64,000 nt of DNA from Parabacteroides sp. PM6-13 (GCF_029892605.1 NZ_JARXWF010000009.1:124001-188000), one strand, 5' to 3'; positions 7,497 to 16,878 are shown, numbered from the stretch's first letter. Notes: generated by a model from the letters alone, not told the origin. Numbers and translations are program-made.

Positions 7497-8892
7497 ACAA
7501 TGCAGACGGTTCTCGGGCGTTGTCCATCAGGAGGGCCAGTTCGGCTACTTTCTCGGGATAGGCTTCTGCTAAGTTGTTGTCTTCGTGGATGTCTTGGCTG
7601 AGGTCGTATAGTTCGACGATGGTCTCGCCGACGATCGGCTGACGTATTAGTTTCCAGTTGCCACTGCGTAGGGCTTTGCGTCCGTTGCGTTCATGGAATT
7701 CCCAGTAGAGGTAGTCGTGCTCTTGTTGCCCTTCTTTGGATAGGAGTGTTGGCAAGAGGGAGATGCCATCTGTTGCGACGGGTAGGGTGGTGCCGGTCAG
7801 TTCGGCCAGCGTCGGCATCATATCCCAGAAAGCGCCTACATGATCGTTTTTCACGCCTCCTTCGATCGTGCCCGGACACCAGGCAATCATCGGTACGCGT
7901 ATACCGCCTTCGTACACATCGCGTTTGGTGCCTTTCAGCGGTCCGTAGCTTTGGAAATAATCAGGGTTGGCGCCCCCTTCGCTGTGGGGACCGTTGTCGC
8001 TGGTAAAGATCACGATGGTATGTTGATCGATGCCCAGTTCTTTTACCAATGCCATGATCTCACCCACATGCATATCCAAGCGGCTGACCATCGCGGCAAA
8101 CGAGGCGTAAGGCTTTTCCGAAGAGTGATAGGTGCCGTTGGCCGGTTTCTCGTAAGGCACCTCCTCGAAGGCATTTTCGTAGATCGCGTAAATGGAGTCG
8201 TGCGGCAGGTTCATCTCGGCATGCGGCAGGGTATAGGTCAGCATCGCCAGGAAGGGCTTGTCTTTGTTGTCGCGGATAAAGGCCTTTGCCTGTTCGTGGA
8301 TGATATCGTGCACATAGGTCTGCCGTCCGTTATTATCGTTCTCCGGATAGTCCACCCGTTCCTCATTGCTCCAGAGATGATCGGGCCAATAGCTATGCGC
8401 CCGGGTCTGACAGTTGTAGCCGAAGAAACGGTCGAAGCCCATCTTGGTCGGCACCGACTCCGATCCCGGATGGCCTAAACCCCATTTCCCAAACATACCG
8501 GTCGTATACCCGGCCGATTGCATCAGGCGCCCTATCGTATAGGTGCCCGCCTCCATCGGCTGTTGCCCTTCGGGTTGGATGCGCACATTGCCGCGGATCT
8601 GCGCGTGTCCGGTGTGCAGGCCTGTCATCAACGCACAACGGGAGGGCGCACTCACGGTGCATCCGGCATAATGCTGCGTAAACTGCATACCTTCGGAAGC
8701 CATCCGGTCGAGATGAGGTGTCTTGGTTTTCTGTTGTCCATAGCAACCTAAGTCGCCATAACCCAGGTCATCTGCCAGGATATAGATCACATTCATGGGC
8801 ATTTGTTCGGGTGCTTTCTCCACACAACCAGTCAGCGCGGCCGTTGCCGCAAGCGGCATACAAGCCCAGGCTATTTTTTTCATCTCTTTCAT
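7471..8892 (-). CDS. Sulfatase lipoprotein (Ser-type, family S1)
   Basis: A 473-residue exported sulfatase. Signal and lipobox MKEMKKIAWACMP...AALTGC, then NVIYILADDLGYGDLGCYG (metal-binding Asp pair) and the activation motif SAPSRCALMTG near residue 85. The modified residue is Ser rather than Cys, so formylglycine formation would need an anaerobic radical-SAM maturase (anSME), as in other gut Bacteroidetes. Later metal site: FTSDNGPHSEGG. Such enzymes remove sulfate from host or algal glycans, but no SusCD pair or glycosidase lies next to it, so no substrate is proposed. A TTG start 7 codons upstream overlaps the -7 box at 8911-8918 and was discarded. Confidence 0.9.
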   Translation of the reverse strand: MKEMKKIAWACMPLAATAALTGCVEKAPEQMPMNVIYILADDLGYGDLGCYGQQKTKTPHLDRMASEGMQFTQHYAGCTVSAPSRCALMTGLHTGHAQIRGNVRIQPEGQQPMEAGTYTIGRLMQSAGYTTGMFGKWGLGHPGSESVPTKMGFDRFFGYNCQTRAHSYWPDHLWSNEERVDYPENDNNGRQTYVHDIIHEQAKAFIRDNKDKPFLAMLTYTLPHAEMNLPHDSIYAIYENAFEEVPYEKPANGTYHSSEKPYASFAAMVSRLDMHVGEIMALVKELGIDQHTIVIFTSDNGPHSEGGANPDYFQSYGPLKGTKRDVYEGGIRVPMIAWCPGTIEGGVKNDHVGAFWDMMPTLAELTGTTLPVATDGISLLPTLLSKEGQQEHDYLYWEFHERNGRKALRSGNWKLIRQPIVGETIVELYDLSQDIHEDNNLAEAYPEKVAELALLMDNAREPSALFNFGVKRE

Positions 8893-8910
8893 GATACGTT
8901 GAATTTTATG

Positions 8911-8918
8911 CAAATATA
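8911..8918 (-). promoter_or_regulatory. -7 box of the sulfatase gene
   Basis: TATATTTG on the minus strand, about 20 bases before the chosen start. No good -33 element is seen. Confidence 0.55.
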
Positions 8919-9038
8919 GTGAAAAAATGGTCGAATGATTCTTCGTTTTTAAGGTCCTTAAAGTCTTTTTGCTTTACGCCTTCGGCTAAGCGATCTTCGA
9001 TTGACAATTTGCTTTACGCTTCGCTAAGCGATTTACAA
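8919..9038. other. Spacer with short palindromic tracts
   Basis: Non-coding. It holds a run of related words (TTAAGGTCCTTAAAG, then two copies of GCTTTACGC...CGGCTAAGCG and CTTTACGCTTCGCTAAGCG, and the pair GACAATTTG / CAAATTGTC around the second copy), which lead into the 120-bp dispersed repeat. No gene seen. Confidence 0.5.
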
Positions 9039-9158
9039 ATTGTCAAAATCGCCCGAGAATTTTTCCGAAAACGTAGGGGTATTTAAAATTAGTCCCGCGA
9101 GTAACACTTTTTAACGTATCATATTGTAAAGCAAAATGGCAATTTTGCTTACACTTTG
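9039..9158 (+). repeat. Dispersed 120-bp repeat, copy 1
   Basis: The segment containing CGTAGGGGTATTTAAAATTA, GTAACACTTTTTAACGTATC and ATATTGTAAAGCAAAATGGC recurs in inverted orientation at 41123-41243 with only a handful of differences over about 120 bases. Both copies lie next to the words CTTTAAGGTC or AAGGTCCTTAAAG. No ORF. It may be a short non-autonomous element. Confidence 0.85.
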
Positions 9159-9240
9159 TATTTTGAGAGTTTCATAAGAAAGGGGGAACGCAGATTACGC
9201 AGGTTTTTCTTCAAATCGGAGGAAATGGGAAGGTTTTAGA

Positions 9241-9439
9241 AAGCCCGAAAGGGCTTCAACCCGGATAACCCCGTGCAAACCGTAGGTGCAGCTCGGGGTA
9301 GACGTAATATATATATCATGAGTTCCGTAGGAGGTCAACTGTTGAGCACCTACGGAGCTCGTTTCTATGACACAATCAACCCCGAGCTGCGCCTTAGCGG
9401 CTTGCACGGGGTTATCCACATCTAAGTCCTTGCGGACTT
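9241..9439. repeat. Long imperfect palindrome, family P1
   Basis: Arms GGATAACCCCGTGCAA...GCAGCTCGGGGT (9263-9300) and its inverted partner ending TTGCACGGGGTTATCC (9379-9418), with an inner hairpin built from GTTCCGTAGG / CCTACGGAGC. Each outer end carries its own small hairpin (AAGCCCGAAAGGGCTT left, AAGTCCTTGCGGACTT right). The same plan, with the same terminal hairpins, occurs at 34227-34413. Confidence 0.85.
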
Positions 9440-9471
9440 TAGAACCTTCAAACTTTACAATATCTGAAGAC

Positions 9472-9528
9472 ACCCCTTTCTCCTTTCTCCTTTCTCCTTT
9501 CTCCCTTCTCCCTTCTCCCTTCTCCTTC
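9472..9528. repeat. 7-bp tandem repeat tract (TTTCTCC/TTCTCCC)
   Basis: About eight head-to-tail copies of a pyrimidine heptamer, first TTTCTCC then TTCTCCC. A shorter tract of the same unit lies at 41991-42020. Reading it as protein gives only KGERREKG-type low-complexity sequence, so it is not coding. Confidence 0.85.
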
Positions 9529-9617
9529 AAATCTTCCAAAACCCGAATATACCTCCTGGTTCCTCCCCTCCATCCCCTAAAAATACTTAACAGGAAACCG
9601 GAATCGTACCGAATTGC

Positions 9618-9625
9618 TATCTTTG
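9618..9625 (+). promoter_or_regulatory. -7 box of the phosphatase-like lipoprotein gene
   Basis: TATCTTTG, 25 bases before ATG 9651. Confidence 0.65.
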
Positions 9626-9650
9626 TAGAAATACACGGACAAAGGATACT

Positions 9651-10706
9651 ATGAGTAAAAAGATTTTTACATCATTCGTTCTGTTAGCCACTCTGGTTGG
9701 ATGCCAGCACAACACGACGGAAATTCAGACCTTGTGCTTACGCGACGGGATTGGTAATTATATGATCAAATGGGAAACGACACCTCCTATGGAGGGAGTC
9801 GCTAAGATCTATGTATCAAATAATCCGGATAGGTTTGCCCGAAAAGATCCCTCCATTTACGCGGATATCAGTCAGGGTGTGGCTACCTACATCACCAACG
9901 ATAATGTGACGCGCCAGTATTTTTGTCTTACCTTCAACGATAAACATGCGCAGATTGTCGGCGCGCGCTCCGTATTGATGGATAGTGTGCAAAACCTGCG
10001 CGACCTGGGTGGTTACCCGGGAGAAAAAGGGCGAATGACCCGCTGGGGAAGGGTCTACCGGTCGGGCGATGTGAGCCGTTTAAGCATACAGGACTCCTTG
10101 CGGATGAGCGATCTGCATATCAAGACTATTATCGACCTGAGAACCGCCGCCGAGATAAACGCTTCGCCCGTCACCTTCGAGGAGGCGCAGATCGTAGCAT
10201 TGCCCCTGACCGTCGGGAACCTGGATAATATTGAGCCATTCCTGCGCGAGGGCAAGATGCGCAAAGGCGACGCAACGGTCTATATGCAGGATATGTACCT
10301 AAAATTCATTACCGACAACCACGAAGCCTTTGCCCGGGCCTTGCAGGTGTTCCTGGACAAGGACAATTATCCGATCCTCTTCTCCTGCTCGCTGGGGAAA
10401 GACGCGACAGGCTTTCTCTCCTCTCTATTGCTTCAGCTGCTGGATGTCCCCGATCAGACGGTGATAAGAGATTACCTGGCTTCCAACGAATACATCATTA
10501 TGCAGCGCTATGCCTATATGGTGCGCAATCTGAGCTTCGAATCGCAGGAGGCGATCACCACGCTGCTCTCTGTAAACGAGCTCTTTATGCAGCCCGTACG
10601 ACAGAAAATATTGCGGGATTATACCTCGTTTGATAATTTTGTAGAAACGGCACTCAGTTTCTCAGAAAAAGACCAGGAGCGGCTAAAAGATATTTTGCTT
10701 TATTAG
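9651..10706 (+). CDS. Tyrosine-phosphatase-family lipoprotein lacking the catalytic Arg
   Basis: A 351-residue lipoprotein (MSKKIFTSFVLLATLVGC). Residues 120-300 match the bacterial tyrosine phosphatase family of the Y_phosphatase3 type: NLRDLGGYPG, RWGRVYRSGDVSRL, IKTIIDLRTAAEI, and the P-loop region. The normal P-loop is HCxxGKDRTG (C-x5-R); here it is SCSLGKDATG, so the nucleophile Cys is kept but the phosphate-binding Arg is Ala and the preceding His is Ser. This predicts weak or no phosphatase activity, or a binding role. N-terminal residues 20-110 form a separate domain, perhaps immunoglobulin-like. The gene is monocistronic with its own -7 box. Confidence 0.8.
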   Translation: MSKKIFTSFVLLATLVGCQHNTTEIQTLCLRDGIGNYMIKWETTPPMEGVAKIYVSNNPDRFARKDPSIYADISQGVATYITNDNVTRQYFCLTFNDKHAQIVGARSVLMDSVQNLRDLGGYPGEKGRMTRWGRVYRSGDVSRLSIQDSLRMSDLHIKTIIDLRTAAEINASPVTFEEAQIVALPLTVGNLDNIEPFLREGKMRKGDATVYMQDMYLKFITDNHEAFARALQVFLDKDNYPILFSCSLGKDATGFLSSLLLQLLDVPDQTVIRDYLASNEYIIMQRYAYMVRNLSFESQEAITTLLSVNELFMQPVRQKILRDYTSFDNFVETALSFSEKDQERLKDILLY

Positions 10707-10727
10707 TGTGAATTCGAATAATTTAGC

Positions 10728-10735
10728 TACCTTTG
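10728..10735 (+). promoter_or_regulatory. -7 box of the DEAD-box helicase gene
   Basis: TACCTTTG, 31 bases before the TTG start at 10767. Confidence 0.65.
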
Positions 10736-10766
10736 CGCCCTCTAGACATTTATAAATCATATTTTT

Positions 10767-12590
10767 TTGAAAACATTTGAAGAATTAGGAGTTGCCTCAC
10801 CGATTTTGAAGGCAATTCAAGAAATGGGTTACGAATCGCCCATGCCGGTACAGGAGGAAGTGATTCCTTTACTACTGGGAGAAGATAACGATGTGATCGC
10901 ATTGGCCCAGACGGGTACGGGTAAAACAGCCGCTTTCGGGTTGCCCATCCTGCAGAAAATAGAAATCGATCAGCTCTATCCACAAGCTTTGATATTATGC
11001 CCCACACGTGAACTTTGTTTGCAGATTGCCGACGATCTGAACGACTATTCCAAGTATATGGAAAAGCTGAAGGTATTGCCGGTCTACGGGGGATCGAGTA
11101 TCGATAGCCAGATAAAGACATTGAAACGCGGCGTGCATGTGGTAGTAGCCACACCGGGACGTTTGCTCGACCTGTTGGAACGCAAAACAGTCGACCTGGG
11201 CATGGTCAAAAACGTGATCCTCGATGAGGCCGACGAGATGCTCAATATGGGCTTCACCGAAAGCATCAATGCCATCCTGGCACAGGTGCCTGAATCACGT
11301 AATATGCTGCTTTTCTCGGCTACCATGCCGCAGGGGATCGCTCAGATCACCCGCAAATACATGAAGAATCCGAAAGAGATCGTGATCGGGAAAAAGAACG
11401 AAGGCAATAAGAATATCCGCCACATCTATTATATGGTGCGCGCGCAGGATAAGTATTTAGCGCTGAAACGTATTGCCGATTACTACCCCAATATCTACGG
11501 GATCATTTTCTGCCGCACGCGGAAAGAGACACAGGAAATTGCCGACAAGCTGATACAGGACGGCTATAACGCCGATTCATTGCATGGCGAACTGAGCCAG
11601 CAACAACGCGACTATGTGATGCAGAAGTTCCGTATCAAGAACCTGCAACTATTGGTGGCTACCGATGTGGCTGCACGCGGACTGGACGTAGACGACCTGA
11701 CGCATGTGATCAACTACGGATTGCCCGATGAGACCGAATCCTATACCCACCGTAGCGGACGTACCGGACGGGCGGGCAAGACAGGGATCTCCATCTCGAT
11801 CTGTCATGTCAGAGAAAAAGGAAAGATCCGCGAGATCGAACGCATCATCAATAAAAAGTTTGAAAAAGAGAATATCCCAAGCGGAAGCTCGATCTGCGAA
11901 AAGCAGTTGATGAACCTGGTCGATCAGATCGAAAAGGTGAAGGTGAACGAGGAGGAGATTGAAGGCCTGATGCCCTCGATCTATCGCAAGCTGGAATGGC
12001 TCGATAAGGAGGATATCATCAAGCGGGTGGTGTCGTTGGAGTTCAACCGGATGCTCGACTACTACCGTGACGCCGATGAAATCGAAGAGGTCGACGAGCG
12101 TCAGCCCCGGAAAGAGTACGATGAAAAGGGAAATTCCGGACGAAATAGCCATGCCGGACGTCGTGTTTTTGACGCGGAAGCGGGATTCACACGCTTCTTC
12201 CTCAACTTCGGGAAAGCGGATGGGCTCTATCCGAATCAATTGATCGAACTGGTCAACCGTTGTGTGCCGGGTAAGGTGCGCATTGGCAAGATCGATCTGA
12301 TGGAAAACTTCTCTTTCTTCGAAGTGGAAGAATCGGAAAGCCGGCGTGTGATGGACGGCATGAACGGTTTTGAGATCGACGGAAAGCGTATCTCCGTTGA
12401 GCCTGCGCAAGGACGCAAAGGCGAGGGTGGCGGACGCAAAGGCGGCGGCAGTTATGCCCGCAAAGGAAAAGGTGGTCGGAGTGACGATGGCCATTTCTAC
12501 GACCGTTTCGACAAGCGCAAAAACAGCGATAAACCTTGGAGACGTTCACCATCGGAAAGAGAAGCGCGGAAGAAATCTTACAAACGTTAA
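10767..12590 (+). CDS. deaD: DEAD-box RNA helicase (DeaD/CsdA type)
   Basis: A 607-residue ATP-dependent RNA helicase. It carries the full motif set: Q-motif MKTFEELGV..GYESPMPVQ, AQTGTGKTAA (Walker A, about residue 48), PTRELCLQI, TPGRLLDLLE, DEADEMLNMGF (about 152), SATMP, ATDVAARGLDV and HRSGRTGRAGKTG. Residues 470-545 form a DbpA-like RNA-binding domain, and the tail is rich in G, R and K (GGGRKGGGSYARKGKGG), typical of cold-shock and ribosome-assembly helicases. The start appears to be TTG (10767), giving the family's usual MKTFEEL; no upstream in-frame ATG exists. It precedes pnp, a common functional partner in RNA decay, but pnp has its own promoter. Confidence 0.93.
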   Translation: MKTFEELGVASPILKAIQEMGYESPMPVQEEVIPLLLGEDNDVIALAQTGTGKTAAFGLPILQKIEIDQLYPQALILCPTRELCLQIADDLNDYSKYMEKLKVLPVYGGSSIDSQIKTLKRGVHVVVATPGRLLDLLERKTVDLGMVKNVILDEADEMLNMGFTESINAILAQVPESRNMLLFSATMPQGIAQITRKYMKNPKEIVIGKKNEGNKNIRHIYYMVRAQDKYLALKRIADYYPNIYGIIFCRTRKETQEIADKLIQDGYNADSLHGELSQQQRDYVMQKFRIKNLQLLVATDVAARGLDVDDLTHVINYGLPDETESYTHRSGRTGRAGKTGISISICHVREKGKIREIERIINKKFEKENIPSGSSICEKQLMNLVDQIEKVKVNEEEIEGLMPSIYRKLEWLDKEDIIKRVVSLEFNRMLDYYRDADEIEEVDERQPRKEYDEKGNSGRNSHAGRRVFDAEAGFTRFFLNFGKADGLYPNQLIELVNRCVPGKVRIGKIDLMENFSFFEVEESESRRVMDGMNGFEIDGKRISVEPAQGRKGEGGGRKGGGSYARKGKGGRSDDGHFYDRFDKRKNSDKPWRRSPSEREARKKSYKR

Positions 12591-12629
12591 TTTCTTTTCA
12601 TTTTCATATCATTAGAGGTAAACTTTCAT

Positions 12630-12637
12630 TACCTTTG
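12630..12637 (+). promoter_or_regulatory. -7 box of pnp
   Basis: TACCTTTG, 47 bases before ATG 12684. Confidence 0.65.
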
Positions 12638-12683
12638 CGAGATTTTAAGAGAGAAAAAAATATATTTAGAGTAAAAGAAGATT

Positions 12684-14942
12684 ATGCTTAATCCAATTAA
12701 CAAGACGATCGATTTAGGTGATGGAAGAACCATCACGATCGAAACCGGGAAATTGGCGAAACAGGCCGACGGTTCAGTAACCGTACGCATGAACAACACC
12801 GTGTTGTTGGCCACTGTAACTGCCGCAAAAGATGCAAACCCCGGTGTGGACTTTATGCCACTACAAGTTGAGTACAAAGAAAAATTTTCCGCTTTCGGAC
12901 GGTTCCCGGGCGGTTTCACTAAGAGAGAAGGGAAGGCTTCCGACTACGAGATCCTGACATCACGTCTGGTTGACCGTGTTCTTCGCCCATTGTTCCCGGA
13001 TAACTATCACGCAGAAGTTTTTGTAAACATCATACTTTTCTCCTCCGACGGGGAAGATATGCCGGATGCGCTGGCCGGATTGGCTGCTTCGGCTGCTTTG
13101 GCTGTTTCGGATATTCCGTTCAACGGACCGATCTCTGAGGTGCGCGTAGCGCGTATCGATGGTCAGTTCGTGATCAACCCGACATTCGCAGAACTGGAAC
13201 GTGCCGATATCGACATGATGGTTGGTGCGACGATGGACAACATCATGATGGTGGAAGGCGAAATGGACGAGGTACAGGAAGTTGAAATGCTCGAAGCGAT
13301 CAAGGTAGCTCACGAAGCGATCAAACAACAGTGCCAGGTTCAGCAAGAGCTGATGGAAGCTGTTGGTACCACCGTGAAACGTGAATACGACCACGAGGTG
13401 AACGACGACGAACTGCGCAAGGATGTACGCGAAAAATGTTTCGATAAAGTATATGCCGTAGCCGTTTCAGGAAGCGACAAGCACCAGCGTGCAGATGCTT
13501 TCAAAGCGATTGTTGACGAATATAAAGCCACGTTTACAGAAGAAGAACTGGCTGAAAAGGCTGAAATGATCGGTCGTTACTACCACGACGTAGAGAAAGA
13601 AGCCATGCGTCGCGCGATTCTGGACGAAGGGAAACGTCTGGATGGTCGTAAGACAACAGAAATTCGTCCGATCTGGATCGAGACCGATTACCTGCCGGGA
13701 CCTCACGGCTCTGCCGTATTTACCCGTGGAGAAACACAATCATTGACTACGGTTACCCTGGGAACCAAGTCGGATGAAAAGATGATCGACGATGTATTGA
13801 ACCATAGCAAGGAACGTTTCTTGTTGCACTATAACTTCCCTCCGTTCTCAACCGGTGAAGCCCGCCCGCAACGCGCCGTGGGACGTCGTGAGATCGGTCA
13901 CGGAAACCTGGCTCATCGCGCCTTGAAACGCATGATTCCGGAAGATTATCCATACGTGATCCGTGTTGTTTCTGATATCCTGGAATCAAACGGTTCCTCT
14001 TCTATGGCAACTGTTTGTGCCGGTACACTGGCCTTGATGGACGCAGGGGTACAGATCAAGAAGCCGGTATCGGGTATTGCAATGGGATTGATCTCTGAAA
14101 ATAAGGGACAAAACTATGCGATCCTTTCTGATATCTTAGGCGACGAAGACCACTTGGGTGATATGGACTTCAAGGTGACAGGTACTGAAAACGGTATCAC
14201 GGCCACGCAGATGGACATCAAGGTAGACGGACTTTCTTACGAGATCCTGGAAAATGCATTGGCACAGGCGAAAGAGGGACGTATGCACATCTTGGGTAAG
14301 ATCACTGATGCAATGCCTGAAGCACGCGAAGACCTGAAACCGCACGCTCCGCGTATCGAGAAGATGACGATCGCTAAGGAATTCATTGGTGCCGTTATTG
14401 GCCCGGGTGGAAAGATTATTCAGGGTATTCAGGAGAAGACAGGCGCTATCATCACCATCGAAGAGGTGGACGGTGTAGGTGTGATCGAGATATCAGGCAC
14501 CAACAAAGATACGATCGACTCGGCTATCCGCTCGATCAAAGCGATCGTGGCTGTGCCGGAAATCGGCGAAGTGTACGAAGGAAAGATCTCTTCGGTGATG
14601 CCTTACGGTGCCTTCGTTGAGTTTATGCCGGGCAAAGATGGCTTGTTGCATATCTCGGAAATCGACTGGAAACGTCTGGAAACCGTAGAACAAGCCGGTC
14701 TGCAGGAAGGCGACATCGTAGAGGTGAAGCTGGTGGATATCGATCCGAAGACAGGCAAATTCAAGCTTTCTCGCAAAGTATTGATGCCGAAACCGGAAGG
14801 TTACGAAGAACGTCCTCCTCGTGCTGATCGCGGAGACCGTGGTGATCGTGGCCCTCGTCAGGGTGGATTCGATCGCGGACCACGCAACGACCGTGGTGAC
14901 CGTGGCGGAGATCGCGGAGGAAACCGCGGACCGCGCTATTAA
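12684..14942 (+). CDS. pnp: Polynucleotide phosphorylase
   Basis: A 752-residue 3'-5' phosphorolytic exoribonuclease. Two RNase PH-like domains (about 10-230 and 320-545; [37 protein letters not shown] and the acidic active-site region [10 protein letters not shown]-type at [10 protein letters not shown]), a KH domain with [12 protein letters not shown] (about 565-625) and an S1 domain (about 630-700, [20 protein letters not shown]). The C-terminal 40 residues are an RGD/RGG-rich tail ([13 protein letters not shown]), probably extra RNA contact. The length is slightly above the usual 700-715 because of this tail. Convergent with the next gene, with a shared terminator between them. Confidence 0.97.
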   Translation: MLNPINKTIDLGDGRTITIETGKLAKQADGSVTVRMNNTVLLATVTAAKDANPGVDFMPLQVEYKEKFSAFGRFPGGFTKREGKASDYEILTSRLVDRVLRPLFPDNYHAEVFVNIILFSSDGEDMPDALAGLAASAALAVSDIPFNGPISEVRVARIDGQFVINPTFAELERADIDMMVGATMDNIMMVEGEMDEVQEVEMLEAIKVAHEAIKQQCQVQQELMEAVGTTVKREYDHEVNDDELRKDVREKCFDKVYAVAVSGSDKHQRADAFKAIVDEYKATFTEEELAEKAEMIGRYYHDVEKEAMRRAILDEGKRLDGRKTTEIRPIWIETDYLPGPHGSAVFTRGETQSLTTVTLGTKSDEKMIDDVLNHSKERFLLHYNFPPFSTGEARPQRAVGRREIGHGNLAHRALKRMIPEDYPYVIRVVSDILESNGSSSMATVCAGTLALMDAGVQIKKPVSGIAMGLISENKGQNYAILSDILGDEDHLGDMDFKVTGTENGITATQMDIKVDGLSYEILENALAQAKEGRMHILGKITDAMPEAREDLKPHAPRIEKMTIAKEFIGAVIGPGGKIIQGIQEKTGAIITIEEVDGVGVIEISGTNKDTIDSAIRSIKAIVAVPEIGEVYEGKISSVMPYGAFVEFMPGKDGLLHISEIDWKRLETVEQAGLQEGDIVEVKLVDIDPKTGKFKLSRKVLMPKPEGYEERPPRADRGDRGDRGPRQGGFDRGPRNDRGDRGGDRGGNRGPRY

Positions 14943-15007
14943 AAGAACACCTCTCCCCCGCCCCCTCTCCACAAGAGAGGGGTGTGTTCGGAGAAATGAT
15001 AATAACA

Positions 15008-15049
15008 CAAAAAGACCTTAAGGACTTCAACGTCTTTAAGGTCTTTTTT
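15008..15049. terminator. Bidirectional terminator after pnp
   Basis: Stem AAAAAGACCTTAAGGAC / GTCTTTAAGGTCTTTTTTT with a short loop; A-run and T-run flanks serve both pnp (plus) and the beta-barrel gene (minus). Confidence 0.85.
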
Positions 15050-15067
15050 TATATTTTACCCCTTCCC

Positions 15068-15784
15068 TTAGAAAGCCCGGAAATGCAATTGCAGGTTTAA
15101 GACCGGGTAGACATCAAAGTTTTTCAGGAATTTATTGAAGCTGTCGAGTTCTTCACTTGCTTCCAGGTTCACCAAGTCGGTGACGTCCTTTCCCTCCTTG
15201 ATAATAAAGGTAGGGGTTCCATGAAACATAGCGCCCAGTTCGAATTTGAAACCGACCAGGTTATTCTTGGTGATCGATCGTCCGAAGCCGAGTCCCACAT
15301 AGGGTTTGAAGCCTTTGGTTTCGATATCCGCGGAGACCCTACCGTTTTCAGGATTAATAATCAGGTCACCAATCTCTATCGGACGGCCAGCCAAAGCGTC
15401 AGTCGAGACTTTTATAATATCCGTTTTACCGACATAGAATCCGCCGGTGATATGGATCGGCACGTTGCGAAACGGGAATATATCCGCCAGCAATAAGCCA
15501 TTCACCATATCCGCCTTGGCTGTCATTGGGATAGGTGCGGTGCCTTCATAATCTTCATAACGAATGATTCCGTCGTACTCGTAGTCGTAGCTGTACTTAA
15601 ACATCATCACACCGGCGCGCAGGGTAAGGAAACGGGTCATCGGTGTTGCCACCTGCACACCCACCCCCATGGTCCCCGCGTTGGCGGAGATCGACAGATG
15701 TTCAAACGGTTTTGCGTCGTCCTGCGCGGACACTTGTACGGCAAAGATGGCTAATAACACAAATAACAAACTTGATTTCTTCAT
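15068..15784 (-). CDS. Outer-membrane beta-barrel protein, function unknown
   Basis: A 238-residue protein with a cleavable signal peptide (MKKSSLLFVLLAIFAVQVSAQ) and alternating hydrophobic strands (ITGGFYVGKTDIIKV; FKPYVGLGFGRSI; LVGFKFELGAMFHGTP), ending ..LNLQLHFRAF with the terminal Phe of many outer-membrane barrels. It resembles the PorT/OmpW-sized barrels common in Bacteroidetes, but no specific family was recognised. It stands alone between convergent pnp and the phosphofructokinase gene 50 bases upstream, with which it could be co-transcribed. Confidence 0.7.
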   Translation of the reverse strand: MKKSSLLFVLLAIFAVQVSAQDDAKPFEHLSISANAGTMGVGVQVATPMTRFLTLRAGVMMFKYSYDYEYDGIIRYEDYEGTAPIPMTAKADMVNGLLLADIFPFRNVPIHITGGFYVGKTDIIKVSTDALAGRPIEIGDLIINPENGRVSADIETKGFKPYVGLGFGRSITKNNLVGFKFELGAMFHGTPTFIIKEGKDVTDLVNLEASEELDSFNKFLKNFDVYPVLNLQLHFRAF

Positions 15785-15834
15785 GTAATCTTTCTATTAA
15801 TGTAACAATATGTGAGTTTCAATTATACCTATAC

Positions 15835-16848
15835 CTATCGTCCAAACATAATCCCCATCCTTTTTCCCTGCGTGATCAGTTCATGGTCGGGGGTAACGAC
15901 GCGCAATTTGCCGGCCACCTCTTCCAAAGGAACAGAGCGAACCTTGTCGCCACACATGCACACCATACGCCCAAACTGGCCGTTGGCAACCAATTCCGTA
16001 GCATATCCGCCCAGGCGGGTCGCCAGGTTGCGGTCGAAAGGCGACGGGTTGCCTCCGCGTTGCGTATAACCTAACACCGTATCGCGCGTTTCAATGCCTG
16101 TGCCCTCTTCGATGGCTTTGGTGATATAATCGGCCGGTCGGCTTCCATCCGGTGTGGCAACACCTTCGGCTGCTACCACAATCGAGTAGGGTTTCCCACG
16201 GCGTGTACGATCGAGGATGGCTTCGTTTACCCTATCCATATCGTACCCCAGCTCCGGCAAGAGGATCACATCCGCCCCCCCTGCCATGCCCGCGTACAGG
16301 GCGATCCATCCGGCATGATGCCCCATCACCTCTACCACCATCACCCGCTTATGCGAGCTGGCGGTGGAATGGAGCCTGTCGATCGCTTCGGTTGCGATAT
16401 TCACCGCCGTATCAAAGCCGAAAGAGATATCGGTGCCCCATATGTCATTGTCGATCGTTTTGGGCACACCAATGATATTCAATCCCATCTTCGAAAGCAG
16501 ATGGGCTGTTTTCTGGGTTCCGTTGCCACCGATGCAGACCACGGCATCCAGCTCCAACTCCCTATAATTATTCCATACGATCTGTGGCAGATCACTGTCG
16601 GGCGACTTCAGCCGTTTGCGCAGTCCCTTTTCACGGGAGGTACCCAGGATGGTCCCCCCCAGGTTCAGGATACCTGAGAGGGTTCGCTCGGTAAACATCT
16701 CCACATCTTTGGTAATAAGCCCTGAATAACCCCGGTGAATACCGACCACCTCCATGCCATAATGCATCAAAGCCGTCTTGCCGACTCCCCGGATCGTCGC
16801 GTTGATACCCGGGCAATCACCTCCTGCAGAAAGAATACCTATTTTCAT
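15835..16848 (-). CDS. pfkA: 6-phosphofructokinase
   Basis: A 337-residue cytoplasmic glycolytic enzyme. ILSAGGDCPGINA (start of the fold), GGTILGTSR, CIGGNGTQKTA, PKTIDNDIWGTD (catalytic Asp in TIDND), GRVE-like MVVEVMGHHAGWIAL and GYTQRGGNPSPFDR. At the phosphoryl-donor site the usual GGDGS is GGNGT (Gly at the position where PPi enzymes have Asp), while PKTIDND has Lys where E. coli PfkA has Gly. This mix occurs in the ATP-dependent group close to PPi enzymes, so donor preference needs testing. ATG 16848 is used; the longer frame runs back through the -7 box at 16871-16878. Confidence 0.93.
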   Translation of the reverse strand: MKIGILSAGGDCPGINATIRGVGKTALMHYGMEVVGIHRGYSGLITKDVEMFTERTLSGILNLGGTILGTSREKGLRKRLKSPDSDLPQIVWNNYRELELDAVVCIGGNGTQKTAHLLSKMGLNIIGVPKTIDNDIWGTDISFGFDTAVNIATEAIDRLHSTASSHKRVMVVEVMGHHAGWIALYAGMAGGADVILLPELGYDMDRVNEAILDRTRRGKPYSIVVAAEGVATPDGSRPADYITKAIEEGTGIETRDTVLGYTQRGGNPSPFDRNLATRLGGYATELVANGQFGRMVCMCGDKVRSVPLEEVAGKLRVVTPDHELITQGKRMGIMFGR

Positions 16849-16870
16849 TTGATTCGCAGCATTTATGCTA

Positions 16871-16878
16871 CAAAGATA
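16871..16878 (-). promoter_or_regulatory. -7 box of the phosphofructokinase gene
   Basis: TATCTTTG on the minus strand, 23 bases before the chosen start. Confidence 0.65.

Noticed and set aside
9195-9654. Small frames on both strands over the 9-kb palindrome and heptamer tract
   Set aside because: Low-complexity KGERREKG or SPFSLLPSPF sequences produced by the tandem repeat; no start context.
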